A stretch of DNA of 36,953 nt from an uncultured Planctomycetaceae bacterium (lineage in GTDB: Bacteria > Planctomycetota > Planctomycetia > Planctomycetales > Planctomycetaceae): contig CAIOTJ010000027.1 of the NCBI GenBank assembly GCA_903861195.1, positions 1-36,953 of the forward strand, read 5' to 3'. Both the position numbers and the translations under genes were made by a program. The notes beneath the pieces are model-generated. The model was not told the DNA's origin. It made no database searches and was given only the letters and a program-made list of their open reading frames with translations. This document shows positions 9,460 through 16,268 of this stretch, piece after piece. Numbering within the stretch: position 1 is the first letter of the stretch; every line of letters starts with the position of its first letter.

Positions 9460-10074
9460 TCAGCGTTGGGCGAAGTTCGACATATAGGGGAGCCGTGACG
9501 CCGCCGCCTTGACCTGCTCGGCCGCGTCGACCAACTGCCCGAGGAAGTCCCAATTGCCTGTCACCAACGACTGCCGGGCCCCTTCCTGAATGCTGGCCGG
9601 GCAGCGCAGATGCTGGTCACCATGACTGGCCCGGACTTCACTTTTCTCGAGGTCGACCTCGATTCGGGCCTGGGGATGGGCCTCGATCAGCGCGGCCAAC
9701 GACCGCAGATGCGCGGGGTCACAGCAGACGACGGGAACTCCATTGGAAATGCAGTTGCCAAAGAAAATCTCGGCGAATGATTCCGCGACAATCGCCTTGA
9801 TCCCCCAGCGGATCAACGCCTGCGGCGCATGTTCGCGGGAAGAACCGCAGCCAAAGTTCCGGCCGGCCACCAGGATTTCGGCCCCCTGGAAGCGTGGATC
9901 ATCAAATGGATGCTGGCCCCCCGCCTGCTTCCGATCGTCTTCAAAGGCATGTTCGCCCAGACCATCAAATGTAACGCACCGCAGATACCGGGCGGGAATG
10001 ATGCGATCGGTGTCGATGTCGTCGAGCAGCAGCGGCAGGCCGCGGCCAGCCACCTGTTGAACCTGTTGAGGCAT
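9460..10074 (-). CDS. leuD: 3-isopropylmalate dehydratase small subunit
   Basis: LeuD is the small (swivelling-domain) subunit of isopropylmalate isomerase, which converts 2-isopropylmalate to 3-isopropylmalate in leucine biosynthesis together with the iron-sulfur subunit LeuC. The 204-aa product shows the family motifs DDIDTDRIIPARYL near the N-terminus, DPRFQGAEILVAGRNFGCGSS with REHAP following, ALIRWGIKAIVAESFAEIFF and NCISNGVPVV. Length is typical. The ATG at 10074 is the only start before an in-frame TAG upstream, and no strong Shine-Dalgarno sequence precedes it. leuC is not adjacent; upstream is the S1-domain gene, with two overlapping hairpins in the 96-bp gap that may control expression. 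Confidence 0.95.
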   Translation of the reverse strand: MPQQVQQVAGRGLPLLLDDIDTDRIIPARYLRCVTFDGLGEHAFEDDRKQAGGQHPFDDPRFQGAEILVAGRNFGCGSSREHAPQALIRWGIKAIVAESFAEIFFGNCISNGVPVVCCDPAHLRSLAALIEAHPQARIEVDLEKSEVRASHGDQHLRCPASIQEGARQSLVTGNWDFLGQLVDAAEQVKAAASRLPYMSNFAQR

Positions 10075-10105
10075 GAGGTTTCGGTCAGAGGGTCGGAAGA
10101 CAGAC

Positions 10106-10161
10106 GGGCGTTGGGGGGAACAGCTCCCGAACGCCCTGTCCTAATTCGAGGTGAACAGGGC
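10106..10161 (-). promoter_or_regulatory. Two mutually exclusive hairpins between the S1-domain gene and leuD
   Basis: Read on the minus strand, segment 1 GCCCTGTTC (10161-10153) can pair with segment 2 GGACAGGGC (10141-10133), nine pairs including one G-U. The 3' part of segment 2, GGGCGTT (10136-10130), can instead pair with segment 3, AACGCCC (10112-10106), extended inward by GGGAG/CCCCC across one mismatch. The two pairings share 10136-10133 and so cannot form together, as in attenuators and riboswitch expression platforms. No U-tract follows either hairpin and there is no room for a leucine-rich leader peptide, so termination is not evident. A simpler reading is one 3'-end stabilising hairpin for the S1 gene. 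Confidence 0.4.
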
Positions 10162-10170
10162 AGCCTGGAA

Positions 10171-11691
10171 TCAGTCGCGATCGGGTCGACCGAACAGAAA
10201 TCCGCCGCTTCCCGTCCCTCCGCCGCGCAAATGATTGCGATCTCGTTTGGGAACATAGGGAGCCGCACCAGCCCCTGGTGACAGGTCTTCATCAGAGACC
10301 TTCTTGGGACCTTCGGGCCGGGCCACGAGCGCCTTCAACGACAGGGCGATACGCCGCTTGTTGGGGTCAATTGTCAGCACCTTGAGGTCGACTTCCTTGC
10401 CCACCTGCAGAATGTCGGTGACCCGCACGACCCGTTTGTGGTCGAGTTCGGAGATGTGAACCATCCCCTCCAGACCGGGCTCGAGTTCGACAAACGCGCC
10501 AAACTCGGTCGTCTTGGTCACCTTGCCACGCACGGTGGTCTCGATTGGATAGCGTTCCATCACGGCGAGCCAGGGGCTGGAAGTCAACTGCTTCAAGCCG
10601 AGGCTGATTTTTGTGGTCTCCCGGTCGAGCGACAGAATCTGGACCTCGACCTCCTGTCCTTCCTTCAGCAGGTCCTTGGGATGATTCAATCGATTCCAGG
10701 ACATCTCACTGACGTGCAGCAGTCCATCGAGCCCCCCAATATCGATGAACGCCCCATAGTCCTTGAGGGTCTTCACACGTCCTGTCACCCGCTGACCCAC
10801 CCCCAGCTTCGTCCAGATCTGTTCCCGAGTCTCAGCCAGTGTCGACTCAATGTACTGGCGACGGCTGACGATGAGATTCTTCTTCGCGGGGTTTACCTCA
10901 AGCACCACCGCCTTCAACTTCTGGCCGACAAACTGCTCGAGGTTGTTGCAGAATCCCAGATCGACCTGGGCGGCCGGCATGAAGCCGCGGAGATTGCTGA
11001 CGTTGACTTCCAACCCCCCCTTGTTGGTCTTCGTCACCACGCACTCGACCACCTGCCCGGCGGAGACGGCCTCCCAATTCCCCTGGGGCTTCGAAACACC
11101 CCCCCCGGCCACCCGCGCGCGGATCAAGCCCTGGGCGGCATCGTAGCCCTCGGCCACCAGTGCCAGCGTCACACCGACCGCGGGAATCTTCCCCGTATCG
11201 AAGTTCTTGACCGGCACCACCGCCGACGCACGGCCGGCGAGATCGAGAACCACACTGTCACCGTAGACGGAGACCACTTTCCCCTTCATGCGAGTGCCAG
11301 GAGTCACTTCTTCCGGATTGAAATTCGGAGGGAGGCCGCTGCCGTCACCTGTCTGGGCCGCAGCCGGGGCTACCCCCGCCGCCGCCGTGGTGCCGTCACC
11401 CCCGGCGGACAGGTTTTCCACTCCCCCCAAGGCTGCGGCAATCTCGGCTTCCAGATCGGAGTCGAGCTTCGTCTCGGTCTGGCGCGGAATCTCCACAGGC
11501 GCCCCCATCGTGATCGTCTCGGCCAGGGGCCCCCGCGACTCGACCACCGACTTGCCCTCGGCCTCGGCCGACACCTCGGAATGTTCCGGAGTCAGCGAGG
11601 GAATGGCACGTGCCTGTTCCGGTGCAACTGTGGGATTCAACTGCACGCGGGGAGTCGACGACGAATCCTGAGACTGGGGTTCGGTACTCAT
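10171..11691 (-). CDS. S1-domain RNA-binding protein, ribosomal protein bS1-like (four S1 repeats)
   Basis: The 506-aa protein has four S1 (OB-fold) domains at about 130-196, 209-282, 296-368 and 382-455. The last two are most canonical (DYGAFIDIGGLDGLLHVSEM and EFGAFVELEPGLEGMVHISE). Such proteins bind mRNA at the ribosome. E. coli bS1 has six domains, and shorter versions serve as bS1 equivalents in other phyla, so rpsA function is likely but not certain. The first 128 residues are low in complexity, acidic and Ala/Gly/Pro-rich, hence probably disordered; the C-terminal tail is Gly/Arg-rich, which could add RNA binding. The ATG at 11691 has AGGA about 10 bp upstream; an in-frame start at 11715 would add eight residues. 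The gene is upstream of leuD in the same direction. Confidence 0.85.
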   Translation of the reverse strand: MSTEPQSQDSSSTPRVQLNPTVAPEQARAIPSLTPEHSEVSAEAEGKSVVESRGPLAETITMGAPVEIPRQTETKLDSDLEAEIAAALGGVENLSAGGDGTTAAAGVAPAAAQTGDGSGLPPNFNPEEVTPGTRMKGKVVSVYGDSVVLDLAGRASAVVPVKNFDTGKIPAVGVTLALVAEGYDAAQGLIRARVAGGGVSKPQGNWEAVSAGQVVECVVTKTNKGGLEVNVSNLRGFMPAAQVDLGFCNNLEQFVGQKLKAVVLEVNPAKKNLIVSRRQYIESTLAETREQIWTKLGVGQRVTGRVKTLKDYGAFIDIGGLDGLLHVSEMSWNRLNHPKDLLKEGQEVEVQILSLDRETTKISLGLKQLTSSPWLAVMERYPIETTVRGKVTKTTEFGAFVELEPGLEGMVHISELDHKRVVRVTDILQVGKEVDLKVLTIDPNKRRIALSLKALVARPEGPKKVSDEDLSPGAGAAPYVPKRDRNHLRGGGTGSGGFLFGRPDRD

Positions 11692-11795
11692 CACTCTACG
11701 GTCCTGATTGCGCACTCAGCAGAAACGCTGCGTTGGGATGCGACCGGAACAGTCGCGGGTTTGCCCTTCCCGTGGCAGGGAATTGGCTCGACAAT

Positions 11796-11825
11796 AATTT
11801 ATGAGCAGTGGAATTTCCACAACAA
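11796..11825 (-). promoter_or_regulatory. Possible promoter with embedded inverted repeat upstream of the S1-domain gene
   Basis: On the minus strand TTGTTG (11825-11820), an 18-bp spacer and TAAATT (11801-11796) make a moderate sigma70-like promoter about 105 bp before the start codon. A perfect 13-bp dyad, GTGGAA-A-TTCCAC (11820-11808), fills most of the spacer and touches the -35 box, as an operator would. No regulator can be named. Confidence 0.35.
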
Positions 11826-12090
11826 AATGCGTTTTCCGCTTCCTTCCGTCACTCCTCCTCCCTCACCATCCGAACCTTCCCGGTGCTTCCACCCCACGCA
11901 TCCGGCGAACCTCCCCCGTCGGAGGCGCTGACCCCGGAGAAGGCGATCGGCTTCTCGCCGACCAGCAATCCCGGTTTTCCTCCTGGATCCCCCGGTTTTT
12001 TCCCAGACAGCCGCCCCACCCCGCCAGTGGGATTTGGTCTTTACGATTTCGGTGTGAAAGGGCATTCCAGAGCCGTCGGATCCACTTTCA

Positions 12091-12121
12091 CCCCTCACGG
12101 GACCCGCCGGGACGTGAGGGG
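12091..12121. other. Stable stem-loop in non-coding DNA
   Basis: CCCCTCACG (12091-12099) and CGTGAGGGG (12113-12121) form a perfect 9-bp stem around a 13-nt loop that itself contains CCC-GCC-GGG. No T-run follows on either strand, so it is not a standard intrinsic terminator. It lies in the gene-free stretch between the S1-domain gene and the tRNA. Confidence 0.4.
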
Positions 12122-12589
12122 GATCAACGAGTCTGAGGCGTCACTCCATTTCTGACGCAGAACCCGCTCGGCCCCTGGCTTTGATGCAGTCCTGATCAGC
12201 AGCCCTCCTCATTCTTTGTCTCCCCGCGGAAGAGTGATCCCGTCACTCCCTGCCGCCGGGGACGAAATTCAGGACAAGACGAATCTGTCGCTTCCCCAAA
12301 ATCCCCAGTCGGAACAACCGGCATAATCGCTTTTTTCACCTGCAGCGATTGATGGACGGGAGTCGCAGTGGAAACAAGACAGAGACTCTCTCAGACACAG
12401 GAATGTGCCCGCCCTGTCTGATCCGAATCGGGAAGGGGCCGGAACGCTGGCAGGACGACACCAACGTGCTGACCCGGTTGTTATCGAAGGGGGTTTCGTG
12501 GGATCAGACCAGCAACCGCATACCAAATTCCTGCAGGCGGGGTTCGATGAGACCCACCCGCAACAAGGATCAACACAGAAATCAGCAAG

Positions 12590-12680
12590 CGGAGAGAGCG
12601 GGATTCGAACCCGCGGTAGGGGAATTAACCTCTACGCCGATTTAGCAAACCGGTGCATTCGACCACTCTGCCATCTCTCC
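12590..12680 (-). tRNA. tRNA-Ser (anticodon GCU)
   Basis: The minus strand folds into a 91-nt class II tRNA. The acceptor stem is GGAGAGA (12680-12674) with TCTCTCC (12597-12591) and discriminator G at 12590. The anticodon stem CCGGT/ATCGG encloses the loop TTGCTAA, giving anticodon GCT (codons AGC/AGU). A long variable arm (GTAGAGGTTAATTCCCCTAC region) and the T arm GCGGG-TTCGAAT-CCCGC follow. The long variable arm fits serine. The terminal CCA is not encoded. No other tRNA is nearby. Confidence 0.96.
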
Positions 12681-12950
12681 AAGGTGGCCGCAGTGTACCA
12701 GCCCGCCGACGGTCAATCAATGGATCGCTGGACCGTCTCTGGCTGGAGTGTGCGCGCACTCCGTGGGCGGATTGGTGATTCCAGTCGGGAGCTTCCGCCC
12801 CACCTGGGGGTCGAACAGGGTGGTGCTGAAGTGGTGTGACTCGCCCCTGTCGAGCGACACACCTGGTCGATTAGACTGCGGCGGCGGAGATCGCCCCGCA
12901 GCTCATGCCAGCCCAACCTTGCTGGGCCGCCCCTCCTTCCGGAAAGCCCC
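12681..12950. other. Intergenic region between tRNA-Ser and the GspF-like gene
   Basis: Apart from the tRNA promoter it contains two dyads: GGAGTG/CACTCC (12745-12762) and GGTGTG/CACACC (12833-12863, with an inner CTCG/CGAG). Neither has a T-run. The second lies about 90 bp before the GspF-like gene and could be regulatory. I see no gene and no convincing plus-strand promoter. Confidence 0.3.
12692..12720 (-). promoter_or_regulatory. Sigma70-like promoter for tRNA-Ser
   Basis: On the minus strand TTGATT (12720-12715) and TACACT (12697-12692) are separated by exactly 17 bp. The -10 box ends 12 bp before the mature tRNA 5' end, placing the transcription start about five nucleotides upstream of it, which suits a tRNA gene. 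Confidence 0.6.
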
Positions 12951-14018
12951 ATGGCTGTTCGCCTTCCGTTTCTCGCGCCCCGGATCCCGCTGAAGACCGC
13001 CTCCACCGTCTGCAAGTCGCTGGCGACCATGCTGGATGCCGGGGTTCCATTGATGAAGGCCCTGGATGTGGTCTCCCGCAAGACGGGGGACGCCCGGTGC
13101 CGGGAACACCTCGGTGCCGTGCGACAGAGAATTCAGGAAGGGGCGGAAATCAGCGAGGCCCTCCGGGAACGCCAGGGCTATTTTCCCCCCCTGATGACCG
13201 ACATGATCACCATTGGGGAACACACGGGGGCACTGCCCGAGATTCTTACGGGCTTGTCCAACCACTACGACAATCTCGCCAAGCTGCGCCGCACCTTTTT
13301 GGGAACCATCGCCCTGCCGGTGATTCAACTGATCGCCGCGATTGGGATCATCGCCCTGATGATTCTGGTGCTTGGCCTGATCGCCTCGGCGGGTGGCAAC
13401 AAGCCCCTCGATGTGTTGGGGCTGGGACTGTATGGCCCGGCGGGAGCATTGAAATTCCTGGGGACGATCGCGGCGGTGCTGGGGATCATCGCGCTCGCCT
13501 ATTTCCTGCTCTCCGAATCGTTCGCCACCAAGCGTTCGCTCGATCGGTGGCTGCTCAAGATTCCCGTGGTGGGGGGCTGTCTGCGCTCGTTCGCCTTGGC
13601 CCGGTTTTCGTGGGCCCTGGGATTGACTCAACAGACCGGCATGCCGCTGCCAAAGTCGCTCGAGATCTCCCTCAAGGCGACGGGAAACGGCGCCTTCGCG
13701 GGGGCCAGCGACGAGGTGGGCCACTGGGTGATGTCGGGTGATGAACTGACCGAGGCACTGGGCCAGACCGACTTGTTTCCCGAAGAATATCTCCAGATGC
13801 TGCAGGTGGCCGAGACGTCGGGCACCATTCCGGAAACCCTGCAGCGGCTGAGCCCCGAGTTCGAAGACCAGGCCCGGCGGTCGTTGTCGACCTTGGCCAC
13901 AGTCGCCAGTTATGGAGTCTGGCTGCTGGTGGCTGGGTGCATCGTGTTTGTGATCTTCCGCATCGCCCTGTGGTACGTCGGCCTCCTGCAGGGAGCGGTC
14001 AACGACGCGCTCCGTTGA
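12951..14018 (+). CDS. GspF/PilC-family inner-membrane protein
   Basis: The 355-aa product belongs to the type II secretion F / type IV pilus PilC family, the inner-membrane platform that couples the assembly ATPase to pseudopilin extension. It contains two copies of the T2SSF domain: the first at about 15-135 (CKSLATMLDAGVPLMKALDV, GEHTGALPEIL) and the second at about 208-340 (FSWALGLTQQTGMPLPKSLE, AETSGTIPETL). Three hydrophobic segments lie at about 115-150, 160-185 and 320-345, as the family predicts. Neither a GspE/PilB ATPase nor a pilin gene is adjacent, so it is an orphan here. Its pathway (secretion, pilus or competence) cannot be decided. The start is the ATG at 12951. Confidence 0.88.
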   Translation: MAVRLPFLAPRIPLKTASTVCKSLATMLDAGVPLMKALDVVSRKTGDARCREHLGAVRQRIQEGAEISEALRERQGYFPPLMTDMITIGEHTGALPEILTGLSNHYDNLAKLRRTFLGTIALPVIQLIAAIGIIALMILVLGLIASAGGNKPLDVLGLGLYGPAGALKFLGTIAAVLGIIALAYFLLSESFATKRSLDRWLLKIPVVGGCLRSFALARFSWALGLTQQTGMPLPKSLEISLKATGNGAFAGASDEVGHWVMSGDELTEALGQTDLFPEEYLQMLQVAETSGTIPETLQRLSPEFEDQARRSLSTLATVASYGVWLLVAGCIVFVIFRIALWYVGLLQGAVNDALR

Positions 14019-14083
14019 GGGGTCGCGCTGCGCGGTCGGCCTCGACACCGGGACAGTGGACAATCCGGTTCGGCAACCCGCGT

Positions 14084-16099
14084 CTACGGGGCGTCGAACA
14101 ATTCCTGGAAGTCATTCAGTGGGGCCAGCGCCGACTTCTGTCCCACCGACATGTCCCGAAATTCGACCTGCCGGGGAGCCGCCAAGGCCGCCAGCTGCAA
14201 CACGTCGAACTCTTCCAGCAGGCCGAAACAGAAGAGTTCCACCCCCTCTTCGACTCGCAGATTGCGTTCGAGAATCTCCTTCAGACTGCCCAGTGATTGA
14301 CGGAGATGGACGTCTCCCAGAGTGGGTGTATCGAGTGCCGCCGCGGTCAACGCAGACAGGGACACGCGGGGGCCCTCGGCCCAGACGGAAATGCGCTCTC
14401 GGCCCGAGAGTTGGGAGAGCCAACTTGTCAGTCCCGACACCTGGCTGGCCGCGACCCCCAAGGGCCGCTCGCCCACGGCGGAAAACAGCAATCCAAACAG
14501 GGAGTCGCGATTTCCCTGGCTGCATTCGCCCGTGAAGAGCAGGTCGGCCACGCAAACCTGTTCCTGGCTTGCCAACAGGGACTGGACCACATCGGCCAGG
14601 TTGGCGCGGCCCCGATCGGCCACCACCAGGGTGGTCCCGCGCGGATTCGCGGGGGTGAAGACGACCGCGGGGATGTTCCAACCCGCCGTGGGGGTCACCA
14701 GGAAGTACTGGGCATCGACGGAACCCGCCTGGCGGCGATCACGCAGCTGGGCGTCCGACTCGCTGGGTGGGGCCTTGACCAGCCGACGTAACACCGGACG
14801 CCGCCTGGTCTGCCACTCCCGCGCGGCGACCGCACTGGCGGGCAGTTGCGGTTGATGAGGCAACGGCGCCGCCAACCCGCGGGCCAGCGAAGAGAAGGTG
14901 GCGTTGTCTTCGGGGATCGGAACTTCCAACTCTTGCGGCGTCTTGAGTTCTGCCGTCGAGGGAATCTCTCGCGAACTGTAGTCGCGATTCCCGGGATAGA
15001 AGTGCGTTCCAATCATCTGATAGAGGGCCTCGCGGTTTTCCTGCTGAAAGTTGTGGTCACCCGGCTCGGCATTGATGTGATATCGCAGGTGGTCCTGCCG
15101 GTCGTACAGGCCAAACACCGGCCGGGCGGCCGCCAACAGCGGGGGAAGCGCGTGATCCGCCTTGAAACAGCAGTTGTCGTTGAGGTTGTAGGTCAGCAGG
15201 GTGGGCCGGGGGGCCATCAGTGCGGTGAGGTGCGAGTAATCGGCCACGGTCGCCATGTCGACGGGGGTCTGCTCGGAATCTCCCAAGTCGCCAAAGTTCC
15301 GTCCACGCGTGAAGAAACTGGAGTACCCGGCGACCGGATTGGACAGTGTCACCCGGGTGTCGAGGGCCGAGATCACGATGGTTTGCCAGCCGCCGCCCGA
15401 GAGCCCGGCCACCCCCACCCGTTGGGGATCGGCTTCCGGAAGCGACAGCAAGACATCGAGCCCCCGCTCGAGCGCGAGATAAAACGGAGCCAGTCCGCTG
15501 GTGCCGCACAGGTCGAGCTGATTCATCCGGCCATGCACATAGCCCTCGGTGCGCAGCTGCCCCATGCCGAACCATTCGGGATTGAGGGCGATGATTCCGC
15601 GTTTCGCCTGATTGATGCACCGCAACTGCTTGTAGTCGGCCGCTTTGCCAACAGGATCATGCCCGTTCACATTCAGAAACACCGGAACCCGGCCTGTAAT
15701 CTGAGTGGGTCGATACAGCAGTGCCGGGATCCACACCCCGGGCAACGCCTGGTACCGCAGCCGCTGGATGGTATAGCCCGGGCCCCCGGGAAGCTCGTCC
15801 AGCCACTCGACTCGCAGGGGTGTCTGCCGCCATTGCGCGGCCGCGCCGCGGCACACCGCCCGATCCAACACCTCGGACCGCAGACGGGCCGCATGGAGTT
15901 CCCAGTCTTCCCGGGTCGTTACGGGGGGAAGTGGGGGAATGCGGCTGGCGGTGAAATCCTGAATCTCGCGCAGGCTCTGACCGGGCGCGAGCAACGGGAC
16001 CGACAGGGCCTCTTTCAATGACTCCGATTCATCCCCCCGCAGGTTATCGGCCGGAAAGGCGAATGCACACAGCCAGAGCGTCAACCAGCGCCGCCACAT
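14084..16099 (-). CDS. Secreted alpha/beta hydrolase, acetyl xylan esterase-like
   Basis: The 671-aa product starts with a signal peptide (MWRRWLTLWLCAFAFPADN). It then has an alpha/beta-hydrolase domain with a nucleophile elbow GLSGGG in the context RVGVAGLSGGGWQT, a preceding oxyanion-region strand VPVFLNVNGHDPVGKA, and a late His in EPGDHNFQQENREAL that could complete the triad; an Asp in the YDRQDHLRYH region is a candidate acid. This resembles planctomycete proteins annotated as acetyl xylan esterases. A C-terminal region (about 440-671) looks like a second, degenerate alpha/beta domain without a visible nucleophile. The ATG at 16099 is chosen because GGAGG lies 6 bp upstream and the signal peptide begins there; the frame runs open to 16453. 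Substrate unknown. Confidence 0.8.
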   Translation of the reverse strand: MWRRWLTLWLCAFAFPADNLRGDESESLKEALSVPLLAPGQSLREIQDFTASRIPPLPPVTTREDWELHAARLRSEVLDRAVCRGAAAQWRQTPLRVEWLDELPGGPGYTIQRLRYQALPGVWIPALLYRPTQITGRVPVFLNVNGHDPVGKAADYKQLRCINQAKRGIIALNPEWFGMGQLRTEGYVHGRMNQLDLCGTSGLAPFYLALERGLDVLLSLPEADPQRVGVAGLSGGGWQTIVISALDTRVTLSNPVAGYSSFFTRGRNFGDLGDSEQTPVDMATVADYSHLTALMAPRPTLLTYNLNDNCCFKADHALPPLLAAARPVFGLYDRQDHLRYHINAEPGDHNFQQENREALYQMIGTHFYPGNRDYSSREIPSTAELKTPQELEVPIPEDNATFSSLARGLAAPLPHQPQLPASAVAAREWQTRRRPVLRRLVKAPPSESDAQLRDRRQAGSVDAQYFLVTPTAGWNIPAVVFTPANPRGTTLVVADRGRANLADVVQSLLASQEQVCVADLLFTGECSQGNRDSLFGLLFSAVGERPLGVAASQVSGLTSWLSQLSGRERISVWAEGPRVSLSALTAAALDTPTLGDVHLRQSLGSLKEILERNLRVEEGVELFCFGLLEEFDVLQLAALAAPRQVEFRDMSVGQKSALAPLNDFQELFDAP

Positions 16100-16268
16100 G
16101 GGGGACCTCCAATCGGAACAGGCGAGAGATCGGGGGAGGGAACACGCAACGGCGTCCACCCCCGTGGGCGATGATACCGATTGCCACGGCGCCCCGCGAT
16201 CTTCGACTCGGGCTACCCTGCGGGTGGCGAACCAACGACGCATGCCGGCATCCGCGCTCTCCACCAGC

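Larger units (their letters stand above)
11692..12589. other. 898-bp stretch without a convincing gene
   Basis: Several open frames cross this stretch (for example 11808-12155 plus and 11799-12098 minus), but none has family motifs, a convincing ribosome site or natural composition. It holds the probable promoter and dyad of the S1-domain gene near 11796-11825, a stable hairpin at 12091-12121 and a small perfect hairpin at 12232-12248 (GAGTGA, 5-nt loop, TCACTC). The frame at 12349-12645 ends inside the tRNA-Ser and is spurious. A small RNA or a degraded gene is possible. Confidence 0.5.

Noticed and set aside
11808-12155. Plus-strand frame of 115 codons in the gene-free stretch
   Set aside because: Pro/Ser-rich, no recognisable motif and no ribosome site; it also crosses the probable S1 promoter and the 12091 hairpin.
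12349-12645. Open frame of 98 codons on the plus strand ending in ERAGFEPAVGELTSTPI
   Set aside because: The AGFEP tail is the well-known false peptide made by reading antisense through a tRNA-Ser gene; the frame overlaps the tRNA at 12590-12680.
14846-16021. Plus-strand frame of 391 codons opposite the esterase
   Set aside because: Antisense shadow; the minus strand has a signal peptide, a good ribosome site and a nucleophile elbow.
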